From the NCBI GenBank assembly GCA_019751475.1, contig JAIENH010000672.1:1-8297 (forward strand): 8,297 bases of DNA, written 5' to 3'. Within the stretch, counting starts at the first letter, position 1. Every line of letters starts with the position of its first letter. Under the pieces are notes generated by a model that made no database searches, had not been told where the DNA came from, and saw only the letters and a list, made by a program, of their open reading frames with translations. Positions 1-5,535 of this stretch are shown piece after piece. The translations under genes and the position numbers were made by a program. The stretch is from Cyclobacteriaceae bacterium (GTDB taxonomy: Bacteria; Bacteroidota; Bacteroidia; Cytophagales; Cyclobacteriaceae).

Positions 1-62
1 CAGTATATCGTATCATTTGTCAATTGGTTTAACAAATATACACAATATACGTCATATTATGA

Positions 63-779
63 TTAACTTAACACTAGCTGAGTAGTAAAATAGATAAATG
101 CTGCGTCTGAAAGGTGAAATCCTAGTAAACCAATGTCAGCTTTGATTACTTTATCACAACCTAAGTTATTCTTAGACTCGCAAAATGCATCTACTTTAGC
201 ATAATCAATGCCTAACTCCTTTGCTATCAAGAAATATCCAGTAATTGTGCCCATGACAGCCACTAAAGACAAGATAAGAATTGGAGTTGAATAAAAAACA
301 GAAATTGCTCGCAAGACCCAAGCACATATCAAAATCAGCAAGCTAATGGCACAAATTGCCATACGTCTCTCTTTTTGAAATAGGGATGCATTTGTTGAAT
401 CAAACAATTCTCTAGACGACCCAATTTGTATTAAGACACCGTCCCAATCGCTGATTTCTTCATCATAATTTCTCAAATCTAAATGATGACGGATCAACAA
501 AAAGTCACCCTTGCTATTGTCCCAAACTAAAACGAAAGGGAATGGGATTCGGGAAAGGTCCTCCTTTTTTACTCTTCTCACAAAGTGCTTTATTCCTAAC
601 CTCTGAAATGTATCTGAGAAACTAAGTAAAGAGGGGAAATCTGGATGAGTAGCGACAAGCTTCTCTACGTAACGCGCAGAGATAGAGAATCCCAGTGAAA
701 TCAACAATTTTGTTATCGCTCGCTCCATATCAATCTTTTCGTTGAGAGCGCATATTTCGCGATTAAGGCACTCTCGCAC
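63..779 (-). pseudogene. truncated C39-like / VKOR-family membrane protein
   Basis: The 238-residue product begins with a C39-peptidase-like fold segment (about 18-98, with the typical HPDFPSLLSFSD stretch) that lacks the catalytic QxxxDCG motif. Two membrane segments follow at about 139-158 and 165-186. Then comes the start of a VKOR (vitamin K epoxide reductase) domain: C200 and C208 in a CX7C loop followed by DKV, corresponding to the periplasmic shuttle cysteines. Bacteroidota proteins of this kind normally continue through further VKOR helices with the active-site CxxC and often a thioredoxin-like domain, about 500 residues in all. Here the reading frame stops inside the next helix (after IYFTTQLVLS), so the redox CxxC is missing. 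The remaining 62 bp are AT-rich and closed in all three minus-strand frames. The first start is GTG at 779; ATG at 728 (residue 18) sits right at the domain start and is a good alternative. It is divergent from the XRE gene. I infer a broken gene; a deliberately short protein is possible. Confidence 0.7.
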
Positions 780-841
780 TATTCAACAGCAAAGAATTAT
801 ATTCCAATTTTGCATACACTTATTCATTAACCCTCTGACGT

Positions 842-1216
842 ATGCTTAAATTGGGTAAGAAATTGAAAGAGATGCGGTTAGAAAAGAATTATTCGCAGGA
901 ATATCTGGCCCATGAATTGGGAATGACCCAAGGAAATTATTGCAAACTTGAAAGCGATCACCATTTTCCATCTGCTGAGACTTTAGAAAAGCTGGCCTCC
1001 TTGTATGATACCACCCCTCACGATCTTATGTCAGGCGAAGGTCAACAGCAAATACAATACAACCACGAAAGCCCTCATGCAGTGAACGCGTACATGGTAT
1101 GGCAAGAACCGCAAAAACTGGTAGAGGAGCTTCTTGCCTCTAAAGAGAAAATTATTACTCTTCAGGCAAAGCAAATAGAATTACTGGAAAGTCAATTAAA
1201 GCAAAAGGGTACGTGA
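842..1216 (+). CDS. XRE-family helix-turn-helix transcriptional regulator
   Basis: The 124-residue protein has an HTH_3/XRE DNA-binding domain at about residues 4-63. The helix-turn-helix is visible as YSQEYLAHELGMTQGNYCKLES, with the usual SQ at the start of helix 2 and LES after the recognition helix. A polar linker (about 66-88) leads to a C-terminal amphipathic, probably coiled-coil, segment (about 90-122, spaced Leu/Ile) that could dimerise the protein. No ligand-binding or protease domain is present. The ATG at 842 has no Shine-Dalgarno sequence. The gene lies divergent to the truncated C39/VKOR gene with a 62-bp gap, so autoregulation and control of that neighbour is a reasonable inference. 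Such small regulators are typical of accessory or phage-derived regions. The target is unknown. Confidence 0.88.
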   Translation: MLKLGKKLKEMRLEKNYSQEYLAHELGMTQGNYCKLESDHHFPSAETLEKLASLYDTTPHDLMSGEGQQQIQYNHESPHAVNAYMVWQEPQKLVEELLASKEKIITLQAKQIELLESQLKQKGT

Positions 1217-1291
1217 TACTGCATTTTTGCTTGTAGCCAGCTCAATAGAGCAAAGCACTTTTTAAATAGCTAAATCACAGACTCATTACTT

Positions 1292-1329
1292 GCACAGGGT
1301 TTATAAATGTCGCTCTGTGCTTTTAATTT
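1292..1329 (+). terminator. probable terminator of the XRE gene
   Basis: GCACAGGGT (1292-1300) pairs with GCTCTGTGC (1312-1320), a 9-bp stem with two G-T wobbles and an 11-nt loop, followed by TTTTAATTT. It lies 75 bp after the XRE stop codon. The loop is larger than ideal. A weaker 4-bp hairpin (GCTC/GAGC, 1240-1251) precedes it. Confidence 0.55.
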
Positions 1330-1377
1330 CCCTCACAGTAAACTTCAAACCTGCCGCAGTTCCTTTCGTTTTTTGTG

Positions 1378-1546
1378 GAGGGATTTATAATTCTTGAAGA
1401 GGAGTTTACAGTTCTTTAGGCCCATTTTATAGTTTTTGTAAAGGGCTTTTGCAGATATCGTAGAGGGGTTTGTAATTCTTGAAGAGGGTTTTGAAGTTCT
1501 TTAGGCCTATTTTATGGTTATCGTAGAGGGGTTTGCAATTCTTACA
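1378..1546. repeat. degenerate 21-bp tandem repeat, about eight units
   Basis: Units start at 1378, 1399, 1420, 1441, 1463, 1484, 1505 and 1526; all are 21 bp except the fourth (22 bp). The best-conserved units read GAGGGGTTTG followed by TAATTCTT and a variable end. Units 1-2 match units 5-6 closely, giving a higher-order period of 85 bp (for example TTCTTTAGGCC near 1412 and 1497). Units 3 and 7 (GCC[CT]ATTTTAT[AG]GTT...) are a diverged subtype. The array fills the space between the convergent XRE and tuf genes. On the minus strand it reads as a heptapeptide pattern like KN[FYC]K[PTS]L, but no start codon precedes it and stops interrupt it, so I do not call a gene. There are no unique spacers, so it is not CRISPR. 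Confidence 0.8.
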
Positions 1547-1631
1547 GTCACATGTATAAACATTGAGGAGGGTTTCTTGGTTAACCTCTCATTTCTTGAA
1601 TTTTAAGGCTATTCCAGTAAGTTTCTACAAT

Positions 1632-1663
1632 AAAAAAATCGCCACCCTTCACAGGGCAGCGAC
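1632..1663 (-). terminator. tuf intrinsic terminator
   Basis: Read on the minus strand: GTCGCTGCCC, loop TGTGAA, GGGTGGCGAT (10-bp stem with three G-T wobbles), then a run of seven T residues. It starts 23 bp after the tuf stop codon. The plus-strand reading is followed by TTTTATTTTC, so it may work in both directions and also catch plus-strand transcripts reaching past the repeat array. Confidence 0.87.
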
Positions 1664-1686
1664 TTTTATTTTCAAAAACTAATTGC

Positions 1687-2874
1687 TTAGTCCTGGATTT
1701 CAGTTACCTGACCAGAACCTACGGTGCGGCCACCTTCGCGGATAGCGAAGCGAAGACCTTTCTCCATAGCGATCTTGTTAATCAGTTCCACATCGATGGA
1801 AACGTTGTCGCCAGGCATCACCATTTCAACTCCGGTAGGAAGTTTGATTTCGCCTGTAACGTCCGTAGTGCGGAAGTAGAACTGAGGACGGTATTTGTTA
1901 AAGAATGGCGTATGTCGGCCACCTTCTTCCTTGCTCAATACGTACACCTCGGCCTTAAACTTAGCGTGTGGAGTAACAGAGCCCGGCTTGCAGATAACCA
2001 TACCACGGCAGATGTCGGTCTTTTCAATACCGCGGAGCAACAAACCTACGTTGTCACCAGCTTCACCTCTGTCAAGGATTTTGCGGAACATCTCCACACC
2101 TGTGATGGTAGAAGTAAGGTTTTCGGCACCCATGCCAAGGATCTGAACGGCATCGCCAGTCTTAATCACACCACGCTCGATACGGCCCGTAGCTACGGTA
2201 CCACGACCTGTGATGGAGAACACATCTTCTACCGGCATCAAGAAGTCTTTGTCAATAGCACGCACCGGGAGCGGAATGTGCTCGTCAACAGCCTTCATCA
2301 ACTCTTCTACTTTCTCAACCCACTTCGCTTCGCCATTAAGTGCACCGAGAGCAGAGCCGCGGATTACCGGCATGGTATCGCCAGGGAAATTGTAAGAAGA
2401 AAGTAATTCGCGAACTTCCATTTCAACGAGGTCAAGCAATTCCGGATCGTCAACCAAGTCAACTTTGTTCATGAACACCACGAGAGCTGGTACGCCTACC
2501 TGGCGAGCTAACAAAATGTGCTCGCGAGTTTGAGGCATAGGACCATCCGTTGCAGCCACTACAAGAATAGCACCGTCCATCTGGGCAGCACCGGTAACCA
2601 TGTTTTTCACATAGTCAGCGTGACCCGGACAGTCAACGTGCGCGTAGTGACGCTTTTCTGTAGAGTACTCAACGTGAGATGTATTGATAGTAATACCCCT
2701 TTCTTTTTCTTCGGGGGCGTTATCAATTGATGAGAAGTCTCTCATAGAAGCCAAGCCTTTAGCTGAAAGCACCTTTGTAATTGCAGCTGTAAGCGTGGTT
2801 TTGCCATGGTCAACGTGGCCGATAGTGCCTACGTTAACATGGGGTTTGGAGCGGTCAAAATTTTCTTTTGCCAT
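1687..2874 (-). CDS. tuf: elongation factor Tu
   Basis: EF-Tu is the GTPase that delivers aminoacyl-tRNA to the ribosome in the cytoplasm. The 395-residue length is normal. The GTP-binding domain shows the G1 motif GHVDHGKT (19-26), G2 RGITI (59-63), G3 DCPGH (81-85), G4 NKVD (136-139) and G5 GSAL (173-176). Domains 2 and 3 follow (about 205-395), with the usual GRGTVATGR and [14 protein letters not shown] stretches. Upstream, in the direction of transcription, lie tRNA-Tyr, -Gly and -Thr; no TAnnTTTG box occurs on this strand between 2875 and 3145, so the gene is probably cotranscribed with the tRNAs. The ATG has no Shine-Dalgarno sequence. The gene ends in its own terminator. The conserved tRNA-Trp-secE-nusG genes that often follow this tuf copy in bacteria are absent here. 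Confidence 0.98.
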   Translation of the reverse strand: MAKENFDRSKPHVNVGTIGHVDHGKTTLTAAITKVLSAKGLASMRDFSSIDNAPEEKERGITINTSHVEYSTEKRHYAHVDCPGHADYVKNMVTGAAQMDGAILVVAATDGPMPQTREHILLARQVGVPALVVFMNKVDLVDDPELLDLVEMEVRELLSSYNFPGDTMPVIRGSALGALNGEAKWVEKVEELMKAVDEHIPLPVRAIDKDFLMPVEDVFSITGRGTVATGRIERGVIKTGDAVQILGMGAENLTSTITGVEMFRKILDRGEAGDNVGLLLRGIEKTDICRGMVICKPGSVTPHAKFKAEVYVLSKEEGGRHTPFFNKYRPQFYFRTTDVTGEIKLPTGVEMVMPGDNVSIDVELINKIAMEKGLRFAIREGGRTVGSGQVTEIQD

Positions 2875-3144
2875 ATTAGTATTCGAATTAAAGTGTTAAA
2901 AAGTGTATAATTTATTTTACGTGAGTTAATCTCATAAACTTCTCCGTCTGAGAAGCACATACACCCTAAACATTTTAAGCCTTTCGAATAAGGGTTCATC
3001 GGCATTTGACCTGTTCAATCATCTTTGTGATGGTCGCTAGCCACCAATGATGTCAAGATCAATAATCACTACTATTTTTCTACTTCTACTATTCAAGTCG
3101 CTCGTTAGCAACTCAATACATTCCAATATTCTTCCAGTTCGCTG
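2875..3144 (-). other. tuf leader between the tRNA cluster and tuf
   Basis: This 270-bp stretch holds no gene that I can support. It contains a hairpin CTTCTC-CGTCT-GAGAAG (2939-2955) about 65 bp before the tuf ATG and a near-perfect palindrome TGGTCGCTAGCCACCA (3031-3046, one central mismatch pair). The last 60 bp before tuf are very AT-rich, which suits initiation without a Shine-Dalgarno sequence. The hairpins could be processing or attenuation sites, but neither is followed by a clear T tract on the minus strand. Confidence 0.5.
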
Positions 3145-3196
3145 AGTCGTTGATCCCGCTTTGAGCGGGACGACCTCTACCTCCGCTGACAACGGC
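3145..3196 (-). pseudogene. decayed tRNA-Thr copy lacking the anticodon arm
   Basis: On the minus strand it opens with the same acceptor arm GCCGTTG as the intact tRNA-Thr and ends with CAACGAC plus T, but is only 52 nt long. The whole anticodon arm is missing. The T-arm position is occupied by the palindrome at 3154-3170 (TCCCGCT, 3-nt loop, AGCGGGA). It is separated from the next copy by the same 6-bp spacer ttgttg (3197-3202) that separates that copy from the intact gene. It cannot work as a tRNA. Confidence 0.72.
3154..3170. repeat. TCCCG-type palindrome
   Basis: TCCCGCT and AGCGGGA form a perfect 7-bp inverted repeat around a 3-nt centre. It replaces the T arm of the decayed tRNA-Thr copy and is related in form to the longer palindrome at 3489-3509. 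Confidence 0.75.
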
Positions 3197-3281
3197 TTGT
3201 TGAGCCGTTGATCCCACCTTCAGCTGGGCGACCTTGGCGCTACAAGCGCCATGCTCTACTTCCGCTGACAACGGCTTGTTG

Positions 3282-3290
<9 letters not shown>
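3182..3290. repeat. 30-bp direct repeat made of tandem tRNA-Thr junctions
   Basis: Positions 3182-3211 are identical to 3261-3290 (offset 79 bp). Each copy contains the 5' acceptor arm of one tRNA-Thr-like unit, the spacer ttgttg and the 3' acceptor arm of the next, so each also forms an 8-bp stem, 5-nt loop palindrome (CAACGGCT...AGCCGTTG, 3190-3210 and 3269-3289). This shows that the tRNA-Thr-like units arose by tandem duplication of a unit of about 79 bp. Confidence 0.85.
3203..3275 (-). pseudogene. decayed tRNA-Thr copy with TGT-like anticodon loop
   Basis: This is a 73-nt unit on the minus strand with a perfect 7-bp acceptor stem GCCGTTG/CAACGGC and a T discriminator, as in the intact tRNA-Thr next to it. 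The anticodon arm is TGGCG-CTTGTAG-CGCCA, which would present anticodon TGT (Thr, ACA codons) with T33 and A37. However, the D stem has lost GCTC and cannot form, and the T-arm region CCCAGCTGAAGGTGGG has no TTCRANY loop. I therefore read it as a pseudo-tRNA whose arms were replaced by palindromes; the TGT anticodon may be coincidence. A degenerate but expressed tRNA cannot be fully excluded. Confidence 0.68.
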
Positions 3291-3353
<63 letters not shown>

Positions 3354-3355
3354 TT

Positions 3356-3441
3356 GTCCACCGAAGCTCTTGCGAAGGTGGACTTGTCCATCTAGGCTCG
3401 TTACTTCGTGGGGGCCAGCCTTCGCCAAGGCTATGGCTGGC
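3356..3441. repeat. paired-hairpin composite element, copy A
   Basis: Two 28-bp imperfect palindromes (3356-3383 and 3414-3441) are separated by exactly 30 bp. Arms of the first are GTCCACC/GGTGGAC with core GAAGCTCTTGCGAA; arms of the second are GCCAGCC/GGCTGGC with core TTCGCCAAGGCTAT. The first core is the second in inverted orientation. The element starts 2 bp from the mature 5' end of tRNA-Thr and ends 3 bp before the decayed tRNA-Gly copy. The intervening 30 bp begin TTGTCC and contain GTTACTTCG. Copy B at 3631-3716 has the same plan. Confidence 0.85.
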
Positions 3442-3444
3442 ATG

Positions 3445-3524
3445 AGCGGGAAACGAGGCTCGAATGCCGGGCTCTGCCCGAGCATCCTCGTCCCGATTCT
3501 ATCGGGACGGGACTCGCCATCCGC
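3445..3524 (-). pseudogene. decayed tRNA-Gly copy
   Basis: Positions 3444-3464 are identical to 3553-3573 (21 bp, offset 109 bp), that is, the acceptor 3' strand, discriminator and most of the T arm of the intact tRNA-Gly. The rest is rewritten. In place of the T-stem 5' side and anticodon arm stand the hairpin CGGGC-TCT-GCCCG (3468-3480) and the 9-bp-stem palindrome at 3489-3509. A GCGG at 3524-3521 could be the remnant of the 5' acceptor strand. There is no anticodon arm, so it cannot function as a tRNA. The 5' boundary is approximate. Confidence 0.65.
3489..3509. repeat. TCCCGAT palindrome inside the decayed tRNA-Gly
   Basis: CGTCCCGAT and ATCGGGACG form a perfect 9-bp inverted repeat around TCT. 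Short TCCCG...CGGGA palindromes of this style are familiar from intergenic regions of Bacteroidota. It shares its TCCCG core with the palindrome at 3154-3170. Confidence 0.8.
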
Positions 3525-3553
3525 TTGTCTCCATCTTCACTTCTCAACTCAAG

Positions 3554-3626
3554 AGCGGGAAACGAGGCTCGAACTCGCGACCTATAGCTTGGAAGGCTAT
3601 CGCTCTACCAACTGAGCTACTCCCGC
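3554..3626 (-). tRNA. tRNA-Gly (anticodon TCC)
   Basis: 73 nt with acceptor GCGGGAG/TTCCCGC (one G-T pair) and T discriminator, D arm GCTC/GAGC, anticodon arm ATAGC-CTTCCAA-GCTAT (anticodon TCC, reads GGA/GGG) and T arm GCGAG-TTCGAGC-CTCGT. No CCA is encoded. It lies second in the minus-strand order Tyr-Gly-Thr-tuf, matching glyT of E. coli. Its 5' end lies 4 bp from composite element B. Confidence 0.97.
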
Positions 3627-3630
3627 ATTC

Positions 3631-3716
3631 ATCCTCCGTAGCTTTAGCGAAGGAGGATTTGTCCTCGTCCACTATTGCTTCGAAGCTAGCCCACCTTCGC
3701 CAAGGCTTCGGTGGGC
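3631..3716. repeat. paired-hairpin composite element, copy B
   Basis: Two 28-bp imperfect palindromes (3631-3658 and 3689-3716) are again separated by exactly 30 bp. Arms are ATCCTCC/GGAGGAT with core GTAGCTTTAGCGAA, and GCCCACC/GGTGGGC with core TTCGCCAAGGCTTC. Arm sequences differ from copy A but remain complementary, so the pairing is conserved rather than the sequence. The inner core also covaries (GCC/GGC versus GCT/AGC). The element lies 4 bp from the 5' end of tRNA-Gly and 4 bp from the 3' end of tRNA-Tyr and fills nearly the whole spacer. The 30-bp centre begins TTGTCC and contains ATTGCTTCG. Confidence 0.87.
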
Positions 3717-3720
3717 ACTG

Positions 3721-3803
3721 TGGGGAGAACAGGATTCGAACCTGTGAAGACATAAGTCAACAGATTTACAGTCTGTCCTCGTTGGCCGCTTGAGTATCTC
3801 CCC
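3721..3803 (-). tRNA. tRNA-Tyr (anticodon GTA)
   Basis: 83 nt class II tRNA. Acceptor GGGGAGA/TTCTCCCC region with A discriminator, anticodon arm ACAGA-CTGTAAA-TCTGT (anticodon GTA), a long variable arm (about 3747-3761) and T arm ACAGG-TTCGAAT-CCTGT. No CCA is encoded. It is the first gene of the minus-strand tRNA-tuf unit. E. coli has tRNA-Thr(TGT) before Tyr; none is visible upstream here. Confidence 0.96.
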
Positions 3804-3949
3804 GGTATCTTCACACAATCTTCCGATAGGTATCTTGACACCCGCCAACAAGCTCAGTGTGAAACTGTGTTGTTATTTCGTAGAACGACCTGCTTTTGAA
3901 TTTTCTGCATTCTTTGCCATGGCAAACCAGCTTTTCAAAAACAGGAGTG
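3804..3949 (-). other. leader of the tRNA-tuf transcript
   Basis: This holds 146 bp between the predicted promoter and tRNA-Tyr. No gene is supportable. It carries a short direct repeat GGTATCTT (3804-3811 and 3829-3836). It would be the 5' leader removed by tRNA processing. Confidence 0.45.
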
Positions 3950-3979
3950 CAAAATTAATGGCTTTTTCGGTATAGGCAA
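3950..3979 (-). promoter_or_regulatory. promoter of the tRNA-tuf operon
   Basis: On the minus strand, TTG (3979-3977), a 19-bp spacer, then TAATTTTG (3957-3950) is a perfect match to the Bacteroidota consensus TTG-N(17-23)-TAnnTTTG. Transcription would start near 3943, about 140 bp before tRNA-Tyr. It lies just after the DUF721 stop codon, so the unit need not depend on recF transcription. Confidence 0.75.
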
Positions 3980-4011
3980 GCCGCTAAAAAGAATATTAGA
4001 TTGCGTTCTAA

Positions 4012-4308
4012 CTACATGAAAACGATCTCTTTAACTACATCTGCGCCAAATTCCTTATGGAAAACTTCCAGCATCTGAGCCTTGTGATAGCCCAAATCGT
4101 GTTTCATGGAAGGTGACATCAGCTCTACAAAAAGGACTTTGTTTCGCACAAATACCTTTTTCGTTCGCTTGGCGATGGCAGGCCCTACCAACCGCTCCCA
4201 GGAAGCTACCAGATTGGCCTCGTCAAATTTGGGCTTGAGATGCTGGCTTTTGAGCAGCTCCTGGATGGCTTGTGAGATATGAATTGCGCTTCGATCGTCC
4301 TTGGCCAT
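4012..4308 (-). CDS. DUF721 (DciA-like) protein
   Basis: A 98-residue protein of the DUF721 family, recognised from its size, the conserved LVASWERLVGPAIAKRTKKVFVRNKVLFVELMSPSMKHDLGYHK region (about 34-77) and its place directly after recF. The related DciA proteins load the replicative helicase DnaB in bacteria that lack DnaC/DnaI. The fold is KH-like, with basic residues in the middle. I chose ATG at 4308; a TTG two codons upstream (4314) is also in frame. The gene starts 19 bp after the recF stop, so the two are most likely cotranscribed. Whether this short Bacteroidota form loads helicase is inference. No clear T-tract terminator follows; the tRNA promoter begins within 40 bp. Confidence 0.85.
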   Translation of the reverse strand: MAKDDRSAIHISQAIQELLKSQHLKPKFDEANLVASWERLVGPAIAKRTKKVFVRNKVLFVELMSPSMKHDLGYHKAQMLEVFHKEFGADVVKEIVFM

Positions 4309-4327
4309 AGCCAAAGGTAGCCAGATT

Positions 4328-5431
4328 TCAGAGGCTGCTCACCCGGCCGTTTTCAACATTAAAATTCTGAGCCTTTATTCCGGAGGCTTTTATTATCTCC
4401 AGGCTGCGGTCGGGCCGTGCATCTGTGATAAAAATCTGACCAAATTCATGGGAAGACACCAAGGACATGAGATGCTGAATACGATCATTGTCAAGCTTGT
4501 CAAAAATATCATCCAACAGCAACAAGGGTTTAAAACCATTTTGAGCCGACAGGCAATCAAACTCGGCCAGCTTCATGGCAATGAGAAATGACTTTTGCTG
4601 ACCTTGCGATCCGAATCTGCGCAGGTCATGACCATTGAGCAGAAAATGAAAATCATCGCGGTGAATACCCACGGAAGTTCTGCCTAAAGCAATATCCCGA
4701 TCCAATCTTTTTTCAAGTTCTTTTTTAAAATCGATTTCCTTCAATTCGGAGTTGTACTCAACACTGATTTTTTCTCCGGCTCCTTCAATGAGGAAAGCGT
4801 ATCGCTTCTCGAGTTGAGGAAGAAACTGCGAAATAAATTCTTGACGCTTTTGAAAGATCACCTCTCCTGAAGCTGCCAGCTTCTCGTTGTACGAGCCCAC
4901 CAAATCCAAATCAACTGTACCTCGCTCAGCAAACATTCGTAGCAAACTGTTGCGCTGCTTGAGATAAGCCTGATAGATCACCAATTGATCCAAGTACTCT
5001 TTGTCGAGTTGCGATAAAAGTGCATCAAAAAATTTTCGCCTTATCTCGCCACCATCCCAAATTAGCTCAATGTCGTTGGGGGCCACCAACACCAGAGGAT
5101 ACTTCCCGATGTGTTCAGAAAATCGTGTGTATGGTTTACTGTTTTCGAAAATGGTTTTTTTTCGGCCTTCGAACGAACACGTGACTTCGGTAACCTTGCT
5201 GTGCTTTGTAAAAAATCCTTTGATCAAAAACTGGTCAGTACCTTCCCGTGCGCTGTGTGCGTCTCCCACGAAACTGCTGCCCCTCGTAAACGCCAAGTAG
5301 TGAATGGCCTCCAGCAAGTTTGTTTTGCCACTGCCATTTTTACCGAGAAAACACTGAATGGGGCCCTCAAAGTCAAGCCGCGCCTCCTGGTAATTTTTAA
5401 AATTCACCAAACTCAGTTTTTCCAGCTGCAT
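4328..5431 (-). CDS. recF: DNA replication and repair protein RecF
   Basis: RecF is an SMC-like ATPase that, with RecO and RecR, loads RecA at gapped DNA. The 367-residue length from ATG 5431 is typical. Visible motifs are the N-terminal LEKLSLVNFKNY, Walker A GKNGSGKT (30-37), the ABC-type signature FGSQGQQKS (about 273-281) and Walker B LLLLDD (about 303-308), followed by IFDKLD and the ITDARPD region. An in-frame GTG at 5461 would add ten residues that do not fit the family; the ATG is preceded by an A-rich stretch, as is usual here. The DUF721 gene follows within 19 bp. It is divergent from pdhA and has its own TAnnTTTG box. Confidence 0.96.
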   Translation of the reverse strand: MQLEKLSLVNFKNYQEARLDFEGPIQCFLGKNGSGKTNLLEAIHYLAFTRGSSFVGDAHSAREGTDQFLIKGFFTKHSKVTEVTCSFEGRKKTIFENSKPYTRFSEHIGKYPLVLVAPNDIELIWDGGEIRRKFFDALLSQLDKEYLDQLVIYQAYLKQRNSLLRMFAERGTVDLDLVGSYNEKLAASGEVIFQKRQEFISQFLPQLEKRYAFLIEGAGEKISVEYNSELKEIDFKKELEKRLDRDIALGRTSVGIHRDDFHFLLNGHDLRRFGSQGQQKSFLIAMKLAEFDCLSAQNGFKPLLLLDDIFDKLDNDRIQHLMSLVSSHEFGQIFITDARPDRSLEIIKASGIKAQNFNVENGRVSSL

Positions 5432-5463
5432 GTTGTTTTGTTTGCCGTTTGGCCCGTTCACGA

Positions 5464-5493
5464 TTGGGAATTAATGAATTCAGGTTATTTTCG
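5464..5493 (+). promoter_or_regulatory. predicted pdhA promoter
   Basis: TTG (5464-5466), a 19-bp spacer and TATTTTCG (5486-5493), one mismatch from TAnnTTTG. Transcription would start near 5500, some 18 bp before the pdhA ATG. Confidence 0.55.
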
Positions 5494-5503
5494 CAGTCCG
5501 ATT

Positions 5504-5535
5504 CAAAAGTAACTGATATGTCTGCTACTACCCAA
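5504..5535 (-). promoter_or_regulatory. predicted recF promoter
   Basis: On the minus strand, TTG (5535-5533), a 21-bp spacer and TACTTTTG (5511-5504), a full match to TAnnTTTG. The start point would be near 5498, giving a leader of about 67 nt. The -33 element lies inside pdhA codons, and the two divergent promoters face each other over nearly the same start site. Confidence 0.6.

Noticed and set aside
1378..1546. CRISPR array
   Set aside because: Units abut each other with no unique spacers, and no cas gene is in the window.
1570..1590. GGTTAACC palindrome and GAGG/CCTC inverted sequence downstream of the repeat array
   Set aside because: It is short, followed by no T tract and not repeated; nothing supports a function.
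1400..1595. Minus-strand frame with heptapeptide repeats across the 21-bp array
   Set aside because: It lacks ATG, GTG or TTG at a sensible place, is only about 50 codons long, and the frame shifts at the 22-bp unit.
1895..2899. Several plus-strand open frames opposite tuf
   Set aside because: They are antisense shadows of a highly biased gene, with no recognisable domain, promoter or start context.
3370..3793. Open frames across the tRNA region on both strands
   Set aside because: They run through tRNA genes and hairpins; peptides such as SSSVGRAIAFQAIGREFEP are the well-known false translation of tRNA genes.
5432..5461. Longer RecF from GTG at 5461
   Set aside because: The extra ten residues precede the conserved LEKLSLVNFKNY start of the family, and the ATG at 5431 fits better.
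5449..5517. Longer PdhA from ATG at 5449
   Set aside because: The extension covers the predicted promoter and has no resemblance to PdhA N termini; ATG 5518 gives a normal length.
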